Positions 33,700-46,100 of a DNA stretch of 64,000 nucleotides are shown here, in pieces. A program made the position numbers and the translations under genes. The stretch covers positions 28,885,954 through 28,949,953 of the forward strand of contig JACMZG010001863.1 of NCBI GenBank assembly GCA_018340805.1, read 5' to 3'. The DNA is from Microvelia longipes. Taxonomy: Eukaryota; Arthropoda; Insecta; Hemiptera; Veliidae. The stretch's first letter is position 1, and each line of letters starts with the position of its first letter. The notes under the pieces were generated by a model, which saw nothing but the letters and a program-made list of their open reading frames with translations, was not told the DNA's origin and did not search any database.

Positions 33700-36600
33700 T
33701 TTTGAGGTAGCACTCATTAAATAAACTGCGCCATAAACTTAATTGAAAAAAAAACAAACGTCCAATTAACTCCATATTATCGTCGTCATTGAATTCATCC
33801 ATAGCTTTACACTTTTACTCAAAAATGTAAAAGCTTTACAAATGAACACACAAAAATTGTCAATTAGAACACCTTTTAAAAACGAAAAAAAAATAGTCTA
33901 CGAACAAAAACAGAAACAAAATAAACGTTTTTAAATAAACCTCATGAAGATTTTACACAGATTGTTTTTTTAACACGCTACATTACAGTAATGGCGGCAA
34001 TATATGAATTACTTTTACGTCCTAGGAGTTTTTTTTACATTCATTATTGTCCTCGGAGGTGAAAAATACTAAATAACCTCCTATAACAATAATGATTGGC
34101 TTCTCATCCTAAAAACGGTCCAATAAAGTGCTCAATTACGTACTACCTAAAAAAACATATTTATATTCATTTTTAACCGAAAGTAGAGAGACCAAGCTAG
34201 AGAGATCCGCCCTCGTATAGACAGGGCAAAAATTGCTCCCAAGCAGGCACGCAAAGCGGAAGGACCTCCAAGGGCATCTTATGATTGTAGGCATTTTACC
34301 ACTGTTAAAACCGGTTTCAGCTAAATCGGACCATTCAAAATGGCGCATTTGGCAAATAACTTAATTATGACATCAGCACCAATAAGTAAAAAGAAAGGTT
34401 TCATTTCATATACAGTGCGTTTAAGGTAATTTTTAATCGCTTCTTATATTTATTGTACAAATGTATACCTCGATAAGAGTCGAGGCGATGAAAATTCGCA
34501 AGATACATGACAAAATGTCATGTAAAAACAAAAAATTAAACAACAACTGCGTAGAGGCCATATCCAATTACCAAGCCTATGGCGAGGCAAGGCGACGAAA
34601 ATTCGCTAAACGCATGGCAAAATGCTATGTAGTAACAAGTAATAATAAAAAAGCAAATAATACAACACATCAACTATGAGGCTGAGGATCCGACGCCGCG
34701 GAGCTGCTGTGTCAAAATCAAGCAGATGTATAAACCCAGAAGCGTTTTTAAGAAATAGATTAGACTGTAGCTGAGATATTAATTTTACATAATTATGTTG
34801 CTCAAAGAAGAATACTAACAGGATATCAGGTTTAACATCGTTAACACGTATTTTATAAAATTAAGAAAGAAATAGACTGTTAAAGTATTATTTTTGCTTA
34901 TAAATGATAAACCATGTTTTTGACTCCCTTTGAGCCGAAGCAAAATTAGAAATAAGTAAACAGAACTAAAAATAAAAGGAAAATTACGAACAAACATTTA
35001 CAAACAAACACTAAATCAAATATTTTTCCAAATGAAAAAGATTTTGATAAAGTAAAATACATAACATAGAAAGGTCTTACTTAATCTCTACCCAAGGATA
35101 AAAAGATAGGTGTTTTCCGGTATTTATTTATCAATGTTATCTCTGATTCAAAACCGTTCAGGGCAGCGAACCCTTAAAAGTTTTCGATAAGTTGTTTTCC
35201 AAATACAAAGGTTAGTGGAGCATGTATTGAGCCTGGTAATTGCTTTGTTCTTTAGATATTGGGTTTCCTCAGTATTTGCTTTTTATTCACCGAAAATATG
35301 TTTTTGGCAAATAAAAAGCTATACAAGTAAGGTGCACCTCTCTTATATTTTGTTATAAATAAATATAACAAAATAAAAGGGAAATAAAGGGGACTTTATA
35401 TTCCTTTCATTTTGTTACAGAAAAAGCTGTAAAATTCTATTAGAAATATAAAATATTTTTCGAGATGTCTTAAAAAAGAGGCAATGGTATTCTTGTAGTA
35501 TAGATAAATGTTTAAAACATTTTATAAAAAATCTATAAACAAATATATAATAATAAATATCCAAATTCAATACTCTTAACCGTTTTGTGCAACCTAAGTG
35601 CCCAGCGAATTAACTCAAGAGTATAAATTTGTTGTAGTAGTAAATGGTGGGTAGGCAAAGCCAGGCAAATAAGCCGAGCCTTTCTTGCCAACCCGACTCC
35701 TCCTGCACAACCCTCCCCCCCCCACATCTACCTCCAGTCTCTTCAATTTACAAAGGAAATGAAGAACATCTTATCAGCTCTCCTCAGAATGTCATGATTT
35801 TCTAAAACCTATGGCAGTATTTGTTCGGAATTAGAAGTACAGATGATTGTGATGATAGAGACGATCTTTTTAAAAATAGTTATTAGTGTTGCTTGAAATT
35901 TAAAATTTAAAATCCAAATTTTAAATGACCCTTGTTACTGATGACATAGACTTTGCCAAACAAAAATCGACTTTTAATTAAAAATAGATAAAGAAAATAA
36001 AAGTTAAAATGTGTTCAAAGGTGTGCACATTCTAAGGCTAGTTAGGGTAAAAGATCCAATTTTAGGAACTTAAAAAAGAAATCCGTCTTTGATAGTGTTT
36101 GCGTTAATAACATTTTGCTTAAAATTGGAAATGGTTTAATTTTTGTGTTTATCACACCACAATTTAATATTAATTTACATAATAAATCAAGAGGGTTACC
36201 AAAAATCTGTATCATAGGGTCATTAAATCTCTCCATGAATCTAGTCGGATAGACATTGTGACTGTTGGATAAAGGTCTTCAAGTATAGAATCTTAAGTAT
36301 TTGACCTGCTGATGGCTATCTAAAGTAAATTTTTGCAATAAAGTGGCTAAATTATCTGATTAGACTAAAACGCGCATTACTCGTTGATTTATTCAATTAT
36401 TATAATTTCCAATAATTTAAACATTAAATTTATAGTTGCATACATATTTCGTTACACGAATGCAGCTATAAATGTAATGTTTAAAACAATTGAGAATTAT
36501 AAACAAACGCATAACTAGAAATCTACAAACAACTTTACAGAGAGAAACTTATAAATTATACTGAAAATTCAAACAGAGGTAGAGGTATGGAAATAAGCAA

Positions 36601-36905
36601 TGCCTAAATTACTTGTTTGTAAACTCCATCCACCAGCAGATAGAAGGAATAATAGGCAGCACGGCTTCATAATTTCCAACGACCCCGCAAAGTCAAATGT
36701 GTTATTCAAGACGTATCCCAGTCGTCTTTTCTGAGATATCTTCATTTACCGTAAAACAGAGTTATAAACTTATTTTCAACGTTTAAGATTTCTAGATTTA
36801 TAAACAAATCTTAACATGGATGAATCTTTTGAAATATTTTAATCTTATAGAAGAGCCGAGTAGAGCTGAGTTAGTATAATTATTATTTTTTTTTCATTTA
36901 TACTA
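33700..36905. other. AT-rich intergenic DNA, no gene seen
   Basis: Short ORFs only (for example 34461-34679 + and 35533-35727 -), none with family resemblance. A slightly GC-richer patch with poly(C) lies at 35640-35740. Confidence 0.5.
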
Positions 36906-36913
36906 TAGGTATA

Positions 36914-37398
36914 TAGGGTGTAGCAGTTGAGTTGAAACAGTCATATATCTGGAAAAACTAGAGCAGATAGAAAATTCAGACCTTCGGTGGCCGTTAGAGG
37001 GCAATAATGCGCACATGAACAAGACTTCAATAGAGACTTGACGTTATTATCTGCTTTAGTTCTCTAGATATTTAATGTTTTATCTTAGCTCTTAAGACTT
37101 GATCTTGAGACTTTTAAGACTGGATTTCGTTCAATGCCTAATAAAAAAGTACTTCCTGAAAATAAGAAAGTTTTTATTTTTAGCCATACAATCGAAATCA
37201 ATTACTATACTTTCAAAATTTCGACTTATGGAGAACACTTGACCGACAAAGTTGACTTATGCCCATTATTTGGTTCGGTTCTTTCTAGAGCCAAACTACT
37301 GTTCATTATTGGCCTCTAAAGGCTTCCGAAGGTTTGAAGTTTTTATCTGCTTCAGTTCTCTGGATATTTGATGTTTTATCTTAGCTGCTACACCCAAT
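36914..37398. mobile_element. MITE with GGGTGTAGCAG terminal repeats
   Basis: Inverted ends of about 100 nt: left 'gggtgtagcagttgagttga' and 'accttcggtggccgttagag'; right 'ctttaaaggcttccgaaggt'-like and 'cttagctgctacaccc'. An internal direct copy of the right-end block ('ctagatatttaatgttttat') lies at about 37066. AT-rich (TATA-like) flanks. Non-coding. Confidence 0.75.
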
Positions 37399-37399
37399 A

Positions 37400-38685
37400 T
37401 AATAGGGTGTAGAACTTACCAACTTAAAATTGACATTTCAACCAAATTATCCGTTTTAGGCATTTATAAGACATCTTGAAAGGGTTTAACTAAGTTTCAA
37501 AAGATTACACAAGACTCCTCCATTGCGATTACCACAAGAATGCAAACTCATTTCAATATTATATATTATACTATATATTACAATACTATACTTAATATTT
37601 TGCATCAACTTGTTTCATTTCTTGATATAAGAGAAACAAAGGCTTTGTTCAAAATATCACTAGTTTTTACTCGTCAACTCAAAAATAAATTGATCGGAAC
37701 AATAACAATCGTATGGATAAAAGCAATAGAAAAAAAATCAAAAATATAATAAAGAAAAAATTGAGGACTATTTTTAAATTACTTAATAGTCAGCAATAAA
37801 TTAAATACAATAAAAATAACAAGGAAAAATTTTAAAAATACAAAATAGCTTTCCTAATGAAGTCAAATGATCGATTGAGCAGTCAAATTGGATTTCCAAG
37901 AAAATTGAACAAAACAACAGAGAAAAAAAAATCTGATAAAATGGTAAGTTAGGAGAGGAAATGATGGGGAGGGTTCATCTCTGGCCTTCAGGAAATCATT
38001 CTATTCTTAAGGGAAAAGCTTTGCATTAAATCCATTTACAAAAACAATTTTATACTATTTCTATCAGAAATCTATTGATAAAATAAAGAAGTATCAGACT
38101 TAATGGAAGATATTGGTTGACCTCAATAGAAATAATACTTTTGAAAATATATAATATTAAAATAGTTGTATTCCGTGGTAAATGTTTTAATGTAACTTGC
38201 ATATTATAATAACTTCCAATAATATCCTGTTAAAATAACTAGCAATAATATACAGTAATAATAACTTGCAGCAGCAATTTTCATGTTCCGAGGTATTAAA
38301 TCAAAATTTAATCAACTGGTTTTGTTGTGCTTGTTTTAAGTACACTACACCGTAAACAATAGTATTTAACAGTAATAATAACTCGACGTATGCAATGAAA
38401 CAATCTAAAATCGATCATATTGGTTTTAATTACTTGATATGTTAATAAGGTCTTAGACAGGAGTATGTATAATTTTATAGTATTGTATAGTCTAGTCTTT
38501 AGAAAAATCTTATCTAGTAACAAACTACGTTTACTAAATACGTTCAGGTACTGTTAGCTCTTTATAAATAGCTTTTAAGCCTTATAGACTACAACATTAG
38601 TCATATAAATTCCACTTTAAATACAATCCTATATTAAACTTAATGACAATTCAAGTAAGAGTGTTGACGGACAGGGAACCACTTC
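37400..38685. other. AT-rich intergenic DNA, no gene seen
   Basis: A degenerate R1-like tail (minus) at about 37430-37530; otherwise nothing supported. Confidence 0.45.
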
Positions 38686-38689
38686 TTAC

Positions 38690-38895
38690 TCAAGCAGTCA
38701 TCCCACTGATTTAGAACCTAATAGAATACTACCTTCCACACAGGTTTATAAAACAATTGGCAGCAATGCGACCCCAAACTTTGGCGTCCGAAGTTTGGGA
38801 CGCAATAAAATCAATACTGCCCTGAGCAGTATTCGAACTCTAGTGTGGAACAGAATGATTAGCATAGAGTATGTGAAGCGGTGCATATAAGACCT
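38690..38895 (-). repeat. Possible tRNA-derived repeat
   Basis: Minus strand 'gagttcgaatactgctc' resembles a B-box. A hairpin CCCAAACTT/AAGTTTGGG lies at 38772-38801. No second copy seen here, so the SINE call is tentative. Confidence 0.35.
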
Positions 38896-38899
38896 CTCA

Positions 38900-40045
38900 A
38901 AAATTCTGAACCCTTAAAGTAAAGTATCAAACATTACAATTACAGTAATTTGATCCCTTTCCCTTCAGAATCTAAAATAACTCAATAAGATAAAACACAA
39001 GTAAATAGAGTTCTATCAAGGAAGACAACACCATGTTTTATGTATTTCACAAGGTATACCGAGTAGCCATTACAAAGATTAAGTCCATAACATATTACTG
39101 TGTAAGCAGTTAACTCATACAATTATATTTCCTCCTCTATCATGTCTGATGTTAATCAATAATGCAAAGCAATGGGCTCATAGGTTTGTATTGTTGCATT
39201 ATTTGTAACGATAACTTTCTCAAAACCTCAATAGAATCAAACCTATATAGGCTATATCTCCTGAGATACGAAGACAATGCACGATAGTTCCAATTTTATG
39301 TGTTATTATTTTATCCTTCCTCCAATATTAAAGGCTTCACAATAAAATTCTATCCAAATTTATAAAATTAATATTTACCAGTTATTCAAAAAATATAAAA
39401 TTTCAATTAATAATAACAAATAAATAAAACTATAATTAAACCCGACATGGCCACGGATCGGGTTCTCTTAGTTTATAATATATTGTGTTGATTATTCGGG
39501 ATTCTGTCGCGTAATTATTCTATACTGCATGCTACACTTTATTTTTCGTTAAATACGCTATCCACTAGAACAGTCAAATTAAAGAGTAAGAAAATAAACG
39601 TAGTAAGAGAATAGATAAAATAAGAAGTAACGTAATTGAAGAGAATACTTATAGCTTAGGCAATACAAAACCTATATCTATCAAATTTTAAATTCACACA
39701 GGTGTAAAAATTTGGAAATATAAAAAATGAAATAATCAAATTTATTATTAAACTTTCAGAGTTATGTGAAAATAGTTTATTGCAAGCCCTACTAAGGTAT
39801 ATTTTTCCTTAATGGATAAACAGCTATTTATTTTGAATATATGAGATGGTAATGAATAAGTATATTATGTATTAAATTAAGTAGAGGAAAAATAACCTTT
39901 TAAGTGGTTTTGAAAAAGATGTAATGAAAAAGATAATGAATGTTTATATTGTATAATCCAATGTAAACAATATTTTATGTAATAATATAAAAGCACATAT
40001 TCTGTTTGAATTTAGATTTTACATTAATCAAAATTAATTAAGAGT
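38900..40045. other. AT-rich intergenic DNA, no gene seen
   Basis: Nothing supported. Confidence 0.5.
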
Positions 40046-40047
40046 AA

Positions 40048-40066
40048 TGTATGTATATAATATATA

Positions 40067-40149
<83 letters not shown>

Positions 40150-40196
40150 GTTTGTGTGTGTGTGTGCGTGTGTTTGTGTGTATGTGAGTGTGTACC
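40048..40196. repeat. (TA)n-(TG)n microsatellite
   Basis: About 60 bp of TA followed by about 80 bp of interrupted TG. Confidence 0.97.
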
Positions 40197-40199
40197 GAA

Positions 40200-41425
40200 T
40201 GAAACTGGTCTAAAGTGTATATGACCACTCTAAAAAACAAAAAGTCGAAAAACGGTTGCAAATTACCGGAAAACAATAAATTTCAAGTGATAGTGTTTCC
40301 ATCAAATTAAGCCGGTCGAGAGTCTATACTCAAAGCCAGGGTTTCAAGGTTCGACTTTTGGTAACGGCGACAATTGTATCTCGTTATATTTACAGTATAA
40401 AAGTTCATAACTTTAAAATAATTGTGACACGGTATTCCGCAAACCGGATGATTTTTTTAAACATATTTGCTTTCCTGCTCAACAATCCTTTTCTTGCATA
40501 AGATTCCAGTATATGCTTTATAATCTGATCAGTAGCCTCACAACTTAGTAATAAATTATTAATTCCTCCACCGAAAGGCATTTTTTTTTAAGGAAATGAT
40601 ACATTAGTTTGTAATAAAGTAGTTGAAAATATAATAATATGACTTTATAAGAGATATTAAAACAAACAAATAAAAGTAGAATACCCAATAAAATTGATCT
40701 CCTTTTCAAATCAATTGACGTTTATGTTCACTGTAACAAATATACTTGATTTAGCTTTATGTAAAAGACATATAATGCAGTAAACTATATTATACTGCTT
40801 TTTCAGCAATATAATAGTTCTACTTTAATGTATACGTAGTAATGTATAAATGTCCTTGATGCAATAATAACTTTATATACTACCATAAATTTTAAGCTTT
40901 CATAACATCATAAATAAACATAAAATATGGGTACTGTAAGGGCATGTTAAACGTAAAACTATCTCCTTATTTTTAATTACTTTACTGCCAACCAAATACA
41001 TACATATACAAGTATATAAATGAGAATTATAAAATAAATGACAATAGGAGACAACTTAAAATTTTATTAGGAGCTCACATTGACACGCCCTTTTAAACAT
41101 TTGTAAAAGTTTAATGTCTACGATAATATTCTAATGTCTGTCTCTTTAGCGTCACATTTCACGTGTAATAAACACATTAATGCTTTTATATTTTCTAAAT
41201 GGGTTTAAATTTTTATAATATAGTTTTAAAAGGGATCCAAACATTTTAATTAAAAATAATAAGGTCAGCTAAATAAATTCAAAATAAGATCTTTAACTAA
41301 GAATACTCCGAAGAATTATATCTTGAATTGTAGACTTATGATAGTAATCGTTGCTTTTTCATCTTTTACAAGAGAAGAGCGGTAATAACAAACTATTAAT
41401 GTCAAAATATCACATACACTTTCTT
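40200..41425. other. AT-rich intergenic DNA, no gene seen
   Basis: A very degraded R2-like stretch at 40470-40590 ('cttgcataagattccag'); nothing else. Confidence 0.4.
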
Positions 41426-41427
41426 TT

Positions 41428-42180
41428 AATAAAAAATCGGGAACGGGGTACCTCGAAACTTTTCCTCACGACATTGAATTTGCTACGCACATCCTTCCTA
41501 CTTCGGACTCGTTTCGCTCGTCCTCAAATTATTAAAAGAAACAAACTTATACTTCAACACATCTTGGTACTCGCTGCGCTTTTTTTTAGCGGTCACTCAA
41601 TTACATAATGACCTCACTCGATGATGCTTAACTTTTACAATCCAACATTAACAGTAGATATACTTGTCGTACTTAGTATTCATACGTATTACGTAAATGT
41701 ATACACTTGTACTAAATTAAACTTTATTTCAACTTATTTTTTTATTTTATACAATATTTTGAAAAACGCACCCAAGTTAACTGACCAAAAATTGAACTTA
41801 TGCTGAAAATGAGATGAAACTTGGCACATTTGTTGGTCTTATATATGACTAAATTCGAGCTAAGTTTCATGTCAATCTAAACATTTTCCCCGTCATGAAT
41901 TTTCGTTATTTTCGCTGTCATAATTACAGGTTCACGAGTCTTAAAAATGATATTTCCGGATAGCACAATTAGACCTAAATATTGATAATTGTACTGAGTT
42001 TCAAATCTTTAACATAAACACACTTACCGCTACGATGATACACACATACAAACAGATAACTTTGAGAAAACCACTTAGGAGGCCTTAAAATCACGTGAAA
42101 CTGATAATTAAGGGTAAATATTGGTTTCGCAATTTTTTTGGCAAAAACGATACTTTTCCTATTTACCTACAGTTTAAATA
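41428..42180 (+). repeat. R1 repeat, fullest copy
   Basis: About 750 bp with all blocks in order: head 'atcgggaacggggtacctcg', GC-rich 'cttcggactcgtttcgctcg', 'cggtcactcaattacataat', 'attacgtaaatgtatacact', 'gatgaaacttggcacatttg', 'ttttcgctgtcataattaca', 'ccggatagcacaattag', 'acacacatacaaacag', 'aggaggccttaaaatcacg' and 'acttttcctatttacctaca'. No ORF with a recognised domain, no terminal inverted repeats and no clear pol III boxes, so class unknown. It serves as the reference copy for the family in this window. Confidence 0.75.
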
Positions 42181-42816
42181 TAAAAAGTAAAAAAGATTGA
42201 TAATAAAAACCAAAACAAGAACGAAATTGGTTCTAGTATACAATGTCTGTAGATGCATGAGCCTCTTTTTTGTAAACACAATCCAGTCAAAAAGCTATTT
42301 CAGTAAAGTAATACGTAGTACAAAGATAAAGTTCTATAAGACGAAGAACAGATTATATTTTGGGGTCATAGCATTTAAAAATTACAACTATTTTAAATTT
42401 TGAAGAAATTTCGAAAAAAAAATCTACAAAAACGACAAACTGTAAACTAATTTGTATAGGGATCTTGCTCGAGCATTTTAACACGGAGTACTTAGAACCA
42501 GAGGCCCCACCTATATGGGAGATTTTGGTAAGGCTAGTTCTACCCCACCCTCACATTTCTAGAAAATTTTCTTCTGTACAGTGTCGCTCTCAGGTAGCAA
42601 CATGTTTAACTTTGGATAATAGAAAGAGACAACCAATTTCGCGATATATCCATCTTTGTCTTTAGATGTTCATCACATCAACTACTTTCTTCTACCTGAC
42701 CCAAACCCTACCTTGACAATTTTCACAATAGCATTTAAATGGATTTACTTTAAGTTCCACAAACCTAAGAGATGGTTCTTACAATGATATTATTTTCTTT
42801 TCATCATAATGGTATA

Positions 42817-44034
42817 TACAGGGTGTCCCCGGATGGGGTTGCCTATACGTGTAAATGACAAAAAATTTCATTTTTCGACAAAAAAGTCACTCTTGATAAA
42901 AGCTCCTGCATGTTTTAAACTAAGATTTATCATATTTTTATTTTTTTATTTTTTAAGGGTGGACTCAAAAACTGCAATTTTTAAAAAATGGACGAAGAGT
43001 AAAGTAGGCTTAATTTTGACTTTTCGAAAAAAAAATATTCTTTATAAAATTGTTTAATTGTTTCCCTAAGACAAGTTTTCCATAAAAAATTCAAAATAAT
43101 TTTTTTCAAAATTCACCCAATTTACCCCACTACCCAAATTTTGGAAAAAATAAAAGTTGTTCAATCTGGATAAATGATACATCGTTTTAAAGATCTTGAA
43201 TAGTGGAACAAAATATGAAGAGTGACTTCTTGTCGAGAAATAAAAAATAAGCCTACTTTACTCTTGATGCAATATTAGAAAATTGTGATTATTGTGTGAA
43301 GTTTACATAGTCTGAATTTTGTAATATGATAAATCTTCTTTTAAAAACAAGCAAAACTTTTTATAAAGAATGACTTTTTGTCGAAAAATGAAATTTTTTT
43401 TTCATTCACACGTAGGCAACCTAATCGGGGGACACTAAAAACCCGAATTTCATAATTAACTTTTTAATGGCATATAATAGTTTTGAATGGGAAATAGAAC
43501 ATTTTATAAAGAGTGACATTTATTTGAAAAATCAATATTTCAACCACTTTATTCTTAATGCAATTATAAAAAGTTAAAAATTTTAAATACATTTTACATC
43601 AATTTTATTTTTAATGTGGTATTCCTACATGTAAAGCCAAGCAGAATTATTTATGAAGAGTAAAGTTTTGTCGAGAAATGAAAAATAAAGCCTACTTTAC
43701 TCTTGATGCAGTTTCAAAAAAATGTGAATTTTGAGTGCAGTTTACATGGTATAATTTTTCTAATATGATAAATCTTCATTTAAAACCAAACAGAACGTTT
43801 TGTAAAGAGTGAAATTTTGTCGAAAAATAAACAATAAACCTTCTTCACTCTTCGTCCATTTTTTTAAAAATTGCAGTTTTTGAGTCCACCACCCTTAAAA
43901 ATAAAAAAATAAAAATATGATAAAATCTTAGTTTAAAAACATGCAGGAGCTTTTATCAAGAGTGACTTTTTGTCGAAAAATGAAATTTTTTTGTCATTTA
44001 CACGTATAGGCAACCCCATCGGGGACACCCTGTA
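42817..44034. mobile_element. TIR element with ACAGGGTGTCCC ends
   Basis: Terminal inverted repeats over about 200 nt: 'acagggtgtccccggatggg' and 'ttgcctatacgtgtaaatga' left, 'tcatttacacgtataggcaa' and 'ggggacaccctgt' right, flanked by TATA-like sequence (probable TA target). The inside is made of imperfect copies of a 200-250 bp module ('agagtgactttttgtcga', 'actttactcttgatgca', 'atatgataaatctt'), some inverted. No transposase. The ORFs at 42809-43057 and 43970-44191 are TIR read-through. Confidence 0.82.
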
Positions 44035-44102
44035 TATAATGATATTATGTTGCAATTTAATCTTCCTCCAATATTTACTGTTAAAAGATCATAATAATAA
44101 TT

Positions 44103-44143
44103 GTCGGCGAATTTCCTTTGGATGCGTGTTTCCGTGCTTAACA
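44103..44143 (+). repeat. R2 fragment
   Basis: 'gtcggcgaatttcctttgga' and 'tgcgtgtttccgtgcttaac', as at the R2 left end. Confidence 0.6.
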
Positions 44144-44216
44144 ACAATAATGGTTGGAATGATCATTTTTATAGTTTCTCACATTATATAAGTTTACAAC
44201 TACTAAATAAATAATT

Positions 44217-44492
44217 CCGGCGCGGTGGTCCGCTGTCGGGCGAATTTTATTTAGAATGCGTGTTTCCGTGCTAAACAACCCATTTCTTGCTTATGCAAGA
44301 ACCATGCCATTGCGTGGTTCCGGTTCATGCTTTAGAACCTAAGCAGTTACTCAATTGTCAAGCACTGCTCGTAACTCATTTTGTCTGTATTTTCCATAGG
44401 AAATGCGCATAATTATCCAGTTAGTTGTAGAAAACTATGCGTCTAAAATTAGAATTACGCACTATTATTTGCACTAGTTTAAGCTTAGTTAC
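44217..44492 (+). mobile_element. R2 MITE copy, right half missing
   Basis: Starts TTCCGGCGCGGTGGTCCG; 'agaatgcgtgtttccgtgct', 'tgtcaagcactgctcgtaac' and 'aaatgcgcataattatccag'. A small internal duplication ('tgcttatgcaagaaccatgc' near 'gttccggttcatgctt') is present. It ends where an R1 copy begins. Confidence 0.72.
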
Positions 44493-44509
44493 TTATTTTA
44501 TAATTGCAG

Positions 44510-44775
44510 ATTAATGACGTCATTTAAAAAAATTATTTTCCAAATAGCATAACTACAGCGGTAGACTGACCTTTGTACTCTCTAGCATAAATACTCTGGG
44601 AGCTACGATGATAACAGACACACACACATACAGACAGACAACTTTGCTAAACCACTCAGGAGGTCTTAAAAGCACCGAAACTGATAATTTCCGGTTTAAT
44701 CCCGGTTTTCAGATTTTTTTGCAAGCACATACTTTTCCTATATACCCACGGTATATATTTGTTACGCTATTCTTC
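44510..44775 (+). repeat. R1 repeat copy (3' half)
   Basis: 'attaatgacgtcat', 'aaatactctgggagctacga', 'acacacacatacagacagac', 'ccactcaggaggtcttaaaa' and 'acttttcctatatacccacg'. Confidence 0.72.
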
Positions 44776-44789
44776 ATAATTTCGGACTA

Positions 44790-45854
44790 ATGATAAAGTA
44801 AGCAATCAATTTTATATTTCATAACATTTTTTAAAAATTAGAAACAAGTCAAGAGTGATTTATAAAAAAATAAAGAAGTTACATAAAATTAAAAATTTTC
44901 AAAATTAATTTAAATTGTACGAATATTAAGAACATCTTAGCACGATGCTGCTTGACACTATCCATCTATCATAAACCCTAGATATATCACTTTTTTTGAT
45001 ATCTTCATTAATTGTCGGGACAATGGCCGATTCAAAGATACATTTGAAATTCTGTTTTGAAATTCTCCAGTGCTCTGCGGCTATAATAAATTGAGAGCTG
45101 TAATTAAGGTAATATTTTTTTCGAAATTTAACTACATTATATCAAAAAAATCATAAGATTTTATCAATTTTACGTGGAGTTATGGTGGTAAAATCAGAAT
45201 AATATCGTGAAGAAGAAACAATTTTTAGATTGTTTACGTTGAAAAAAATGAAATATGGCTTATTTTTAACTTCAAATTCATTGTTAATGATTTTAAATAG
45301 AAAGTAAACCAATAGAAATTAATTTTTAGACAATATACCAAGCTTTGAACTTTATTTGCAAGATTTTTTTTTTTAGATTTTGTATTTCTACCAAGATATT
45401 AACGAAAATATGAAAAAGGGGGTACGTTTTGGTCCACTATGATCGCAGTTTTGTAGCAAATTTAAGGCGCTTTTCTTTGGGTTATCCCTAAACATGTCCA
45501 GACAGATTCCCAAAATAAATGTGAACTATATTGATTTTTTTGGCAAAAAAATCGGTCGCTGACTAGACTGTTAAGCGTGTTTTTCAAATATGTTTCTGTT
45601 TAATTAACTTATTCAAATAAGTTCCCTTTAATATTCTGCTTATTCATTTTCATTTTTTAAACTCTACTTTCCTACTCTGACCTATAATAATTAATGTAAA
45701 CCGGGAAAGTATGTATATTTTCGTAAATTCTTAGAAATAAAGCGCGATGTTTTAGATTTGATAATTAATTATTTTTATTACTGTTTCAAAGAAATGAAAT
45801 GGTCAGTATGATACTTAAACAGTAAGTTATTGATTAAATATGAATTTATTAATG
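44790..45854. other. AT-rich intergenic DNA, no gene seen
   Basis: Nothing supported. Confidence 0.5.
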
Positions 45855-45859
45855 CTTTT
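45855..45859 (+). repeat. Copia target-site duplication, left (CTTTT)
   Basis: Same five bases at 50439-50443. Confidence 0.85.
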
Positions 45860-46035
45860 TGTAGTGATTGACACGTGTTATGACACGTGACAATGACAGT
45901 TTTAATAGAATTTTATATCTATCTAATAATAAGTTAATATTTCCATGTTGAGTTTAAACTGGTTAATAAAAGTGTTTAAGTCTGATTATGATTGCTTCCA
46001 CTATATGTGTATTACAGTAATAACATAATACAACA
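45860..46035 (+). repeat. Copia 5' LTR (176 bp)
   Basis: TGTAGTGATT...ATACAACA. It has a 12-bp tandem duplication that gives two CACGTG palindromes 7 bp apart, against one in the 3' LTR. AATAAA at 45965-45970 may be the poly(A) signal. Confidence 0.93.
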
Positions 46036-46036
46036 G

Positions 46037-46050
46037 AGGTTATGGGTAAG
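46037..46050 (+). promoter_or_regulatory. Copia primer-binding site
   Basis: AGGTTATGGGTAAG begins 1-2 bases after the LTR. GGTTATGGG is complementary to the anticodon loop (CCCATAACC) of initiator tRNA-Met, the half-tRNA priming known for Drosophila copia. Confidence 0.7.
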
Positions 46051-46100
46051 TCATTTTAAAATTCATAATCAGATAATTTTAAAAATTCCAAAAATTGAAA

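Noticed and set aside
34461..34679. 72-residue basic ORF
   Set aside because: Contains an internal duplication ('gaggc..aaaattcgc') but no recognisable family or gene context.
42809..44191. ORFs at both ends of the TIR element
   Set aside because: They are translations of the terminal inverted repeats, not a transposase.
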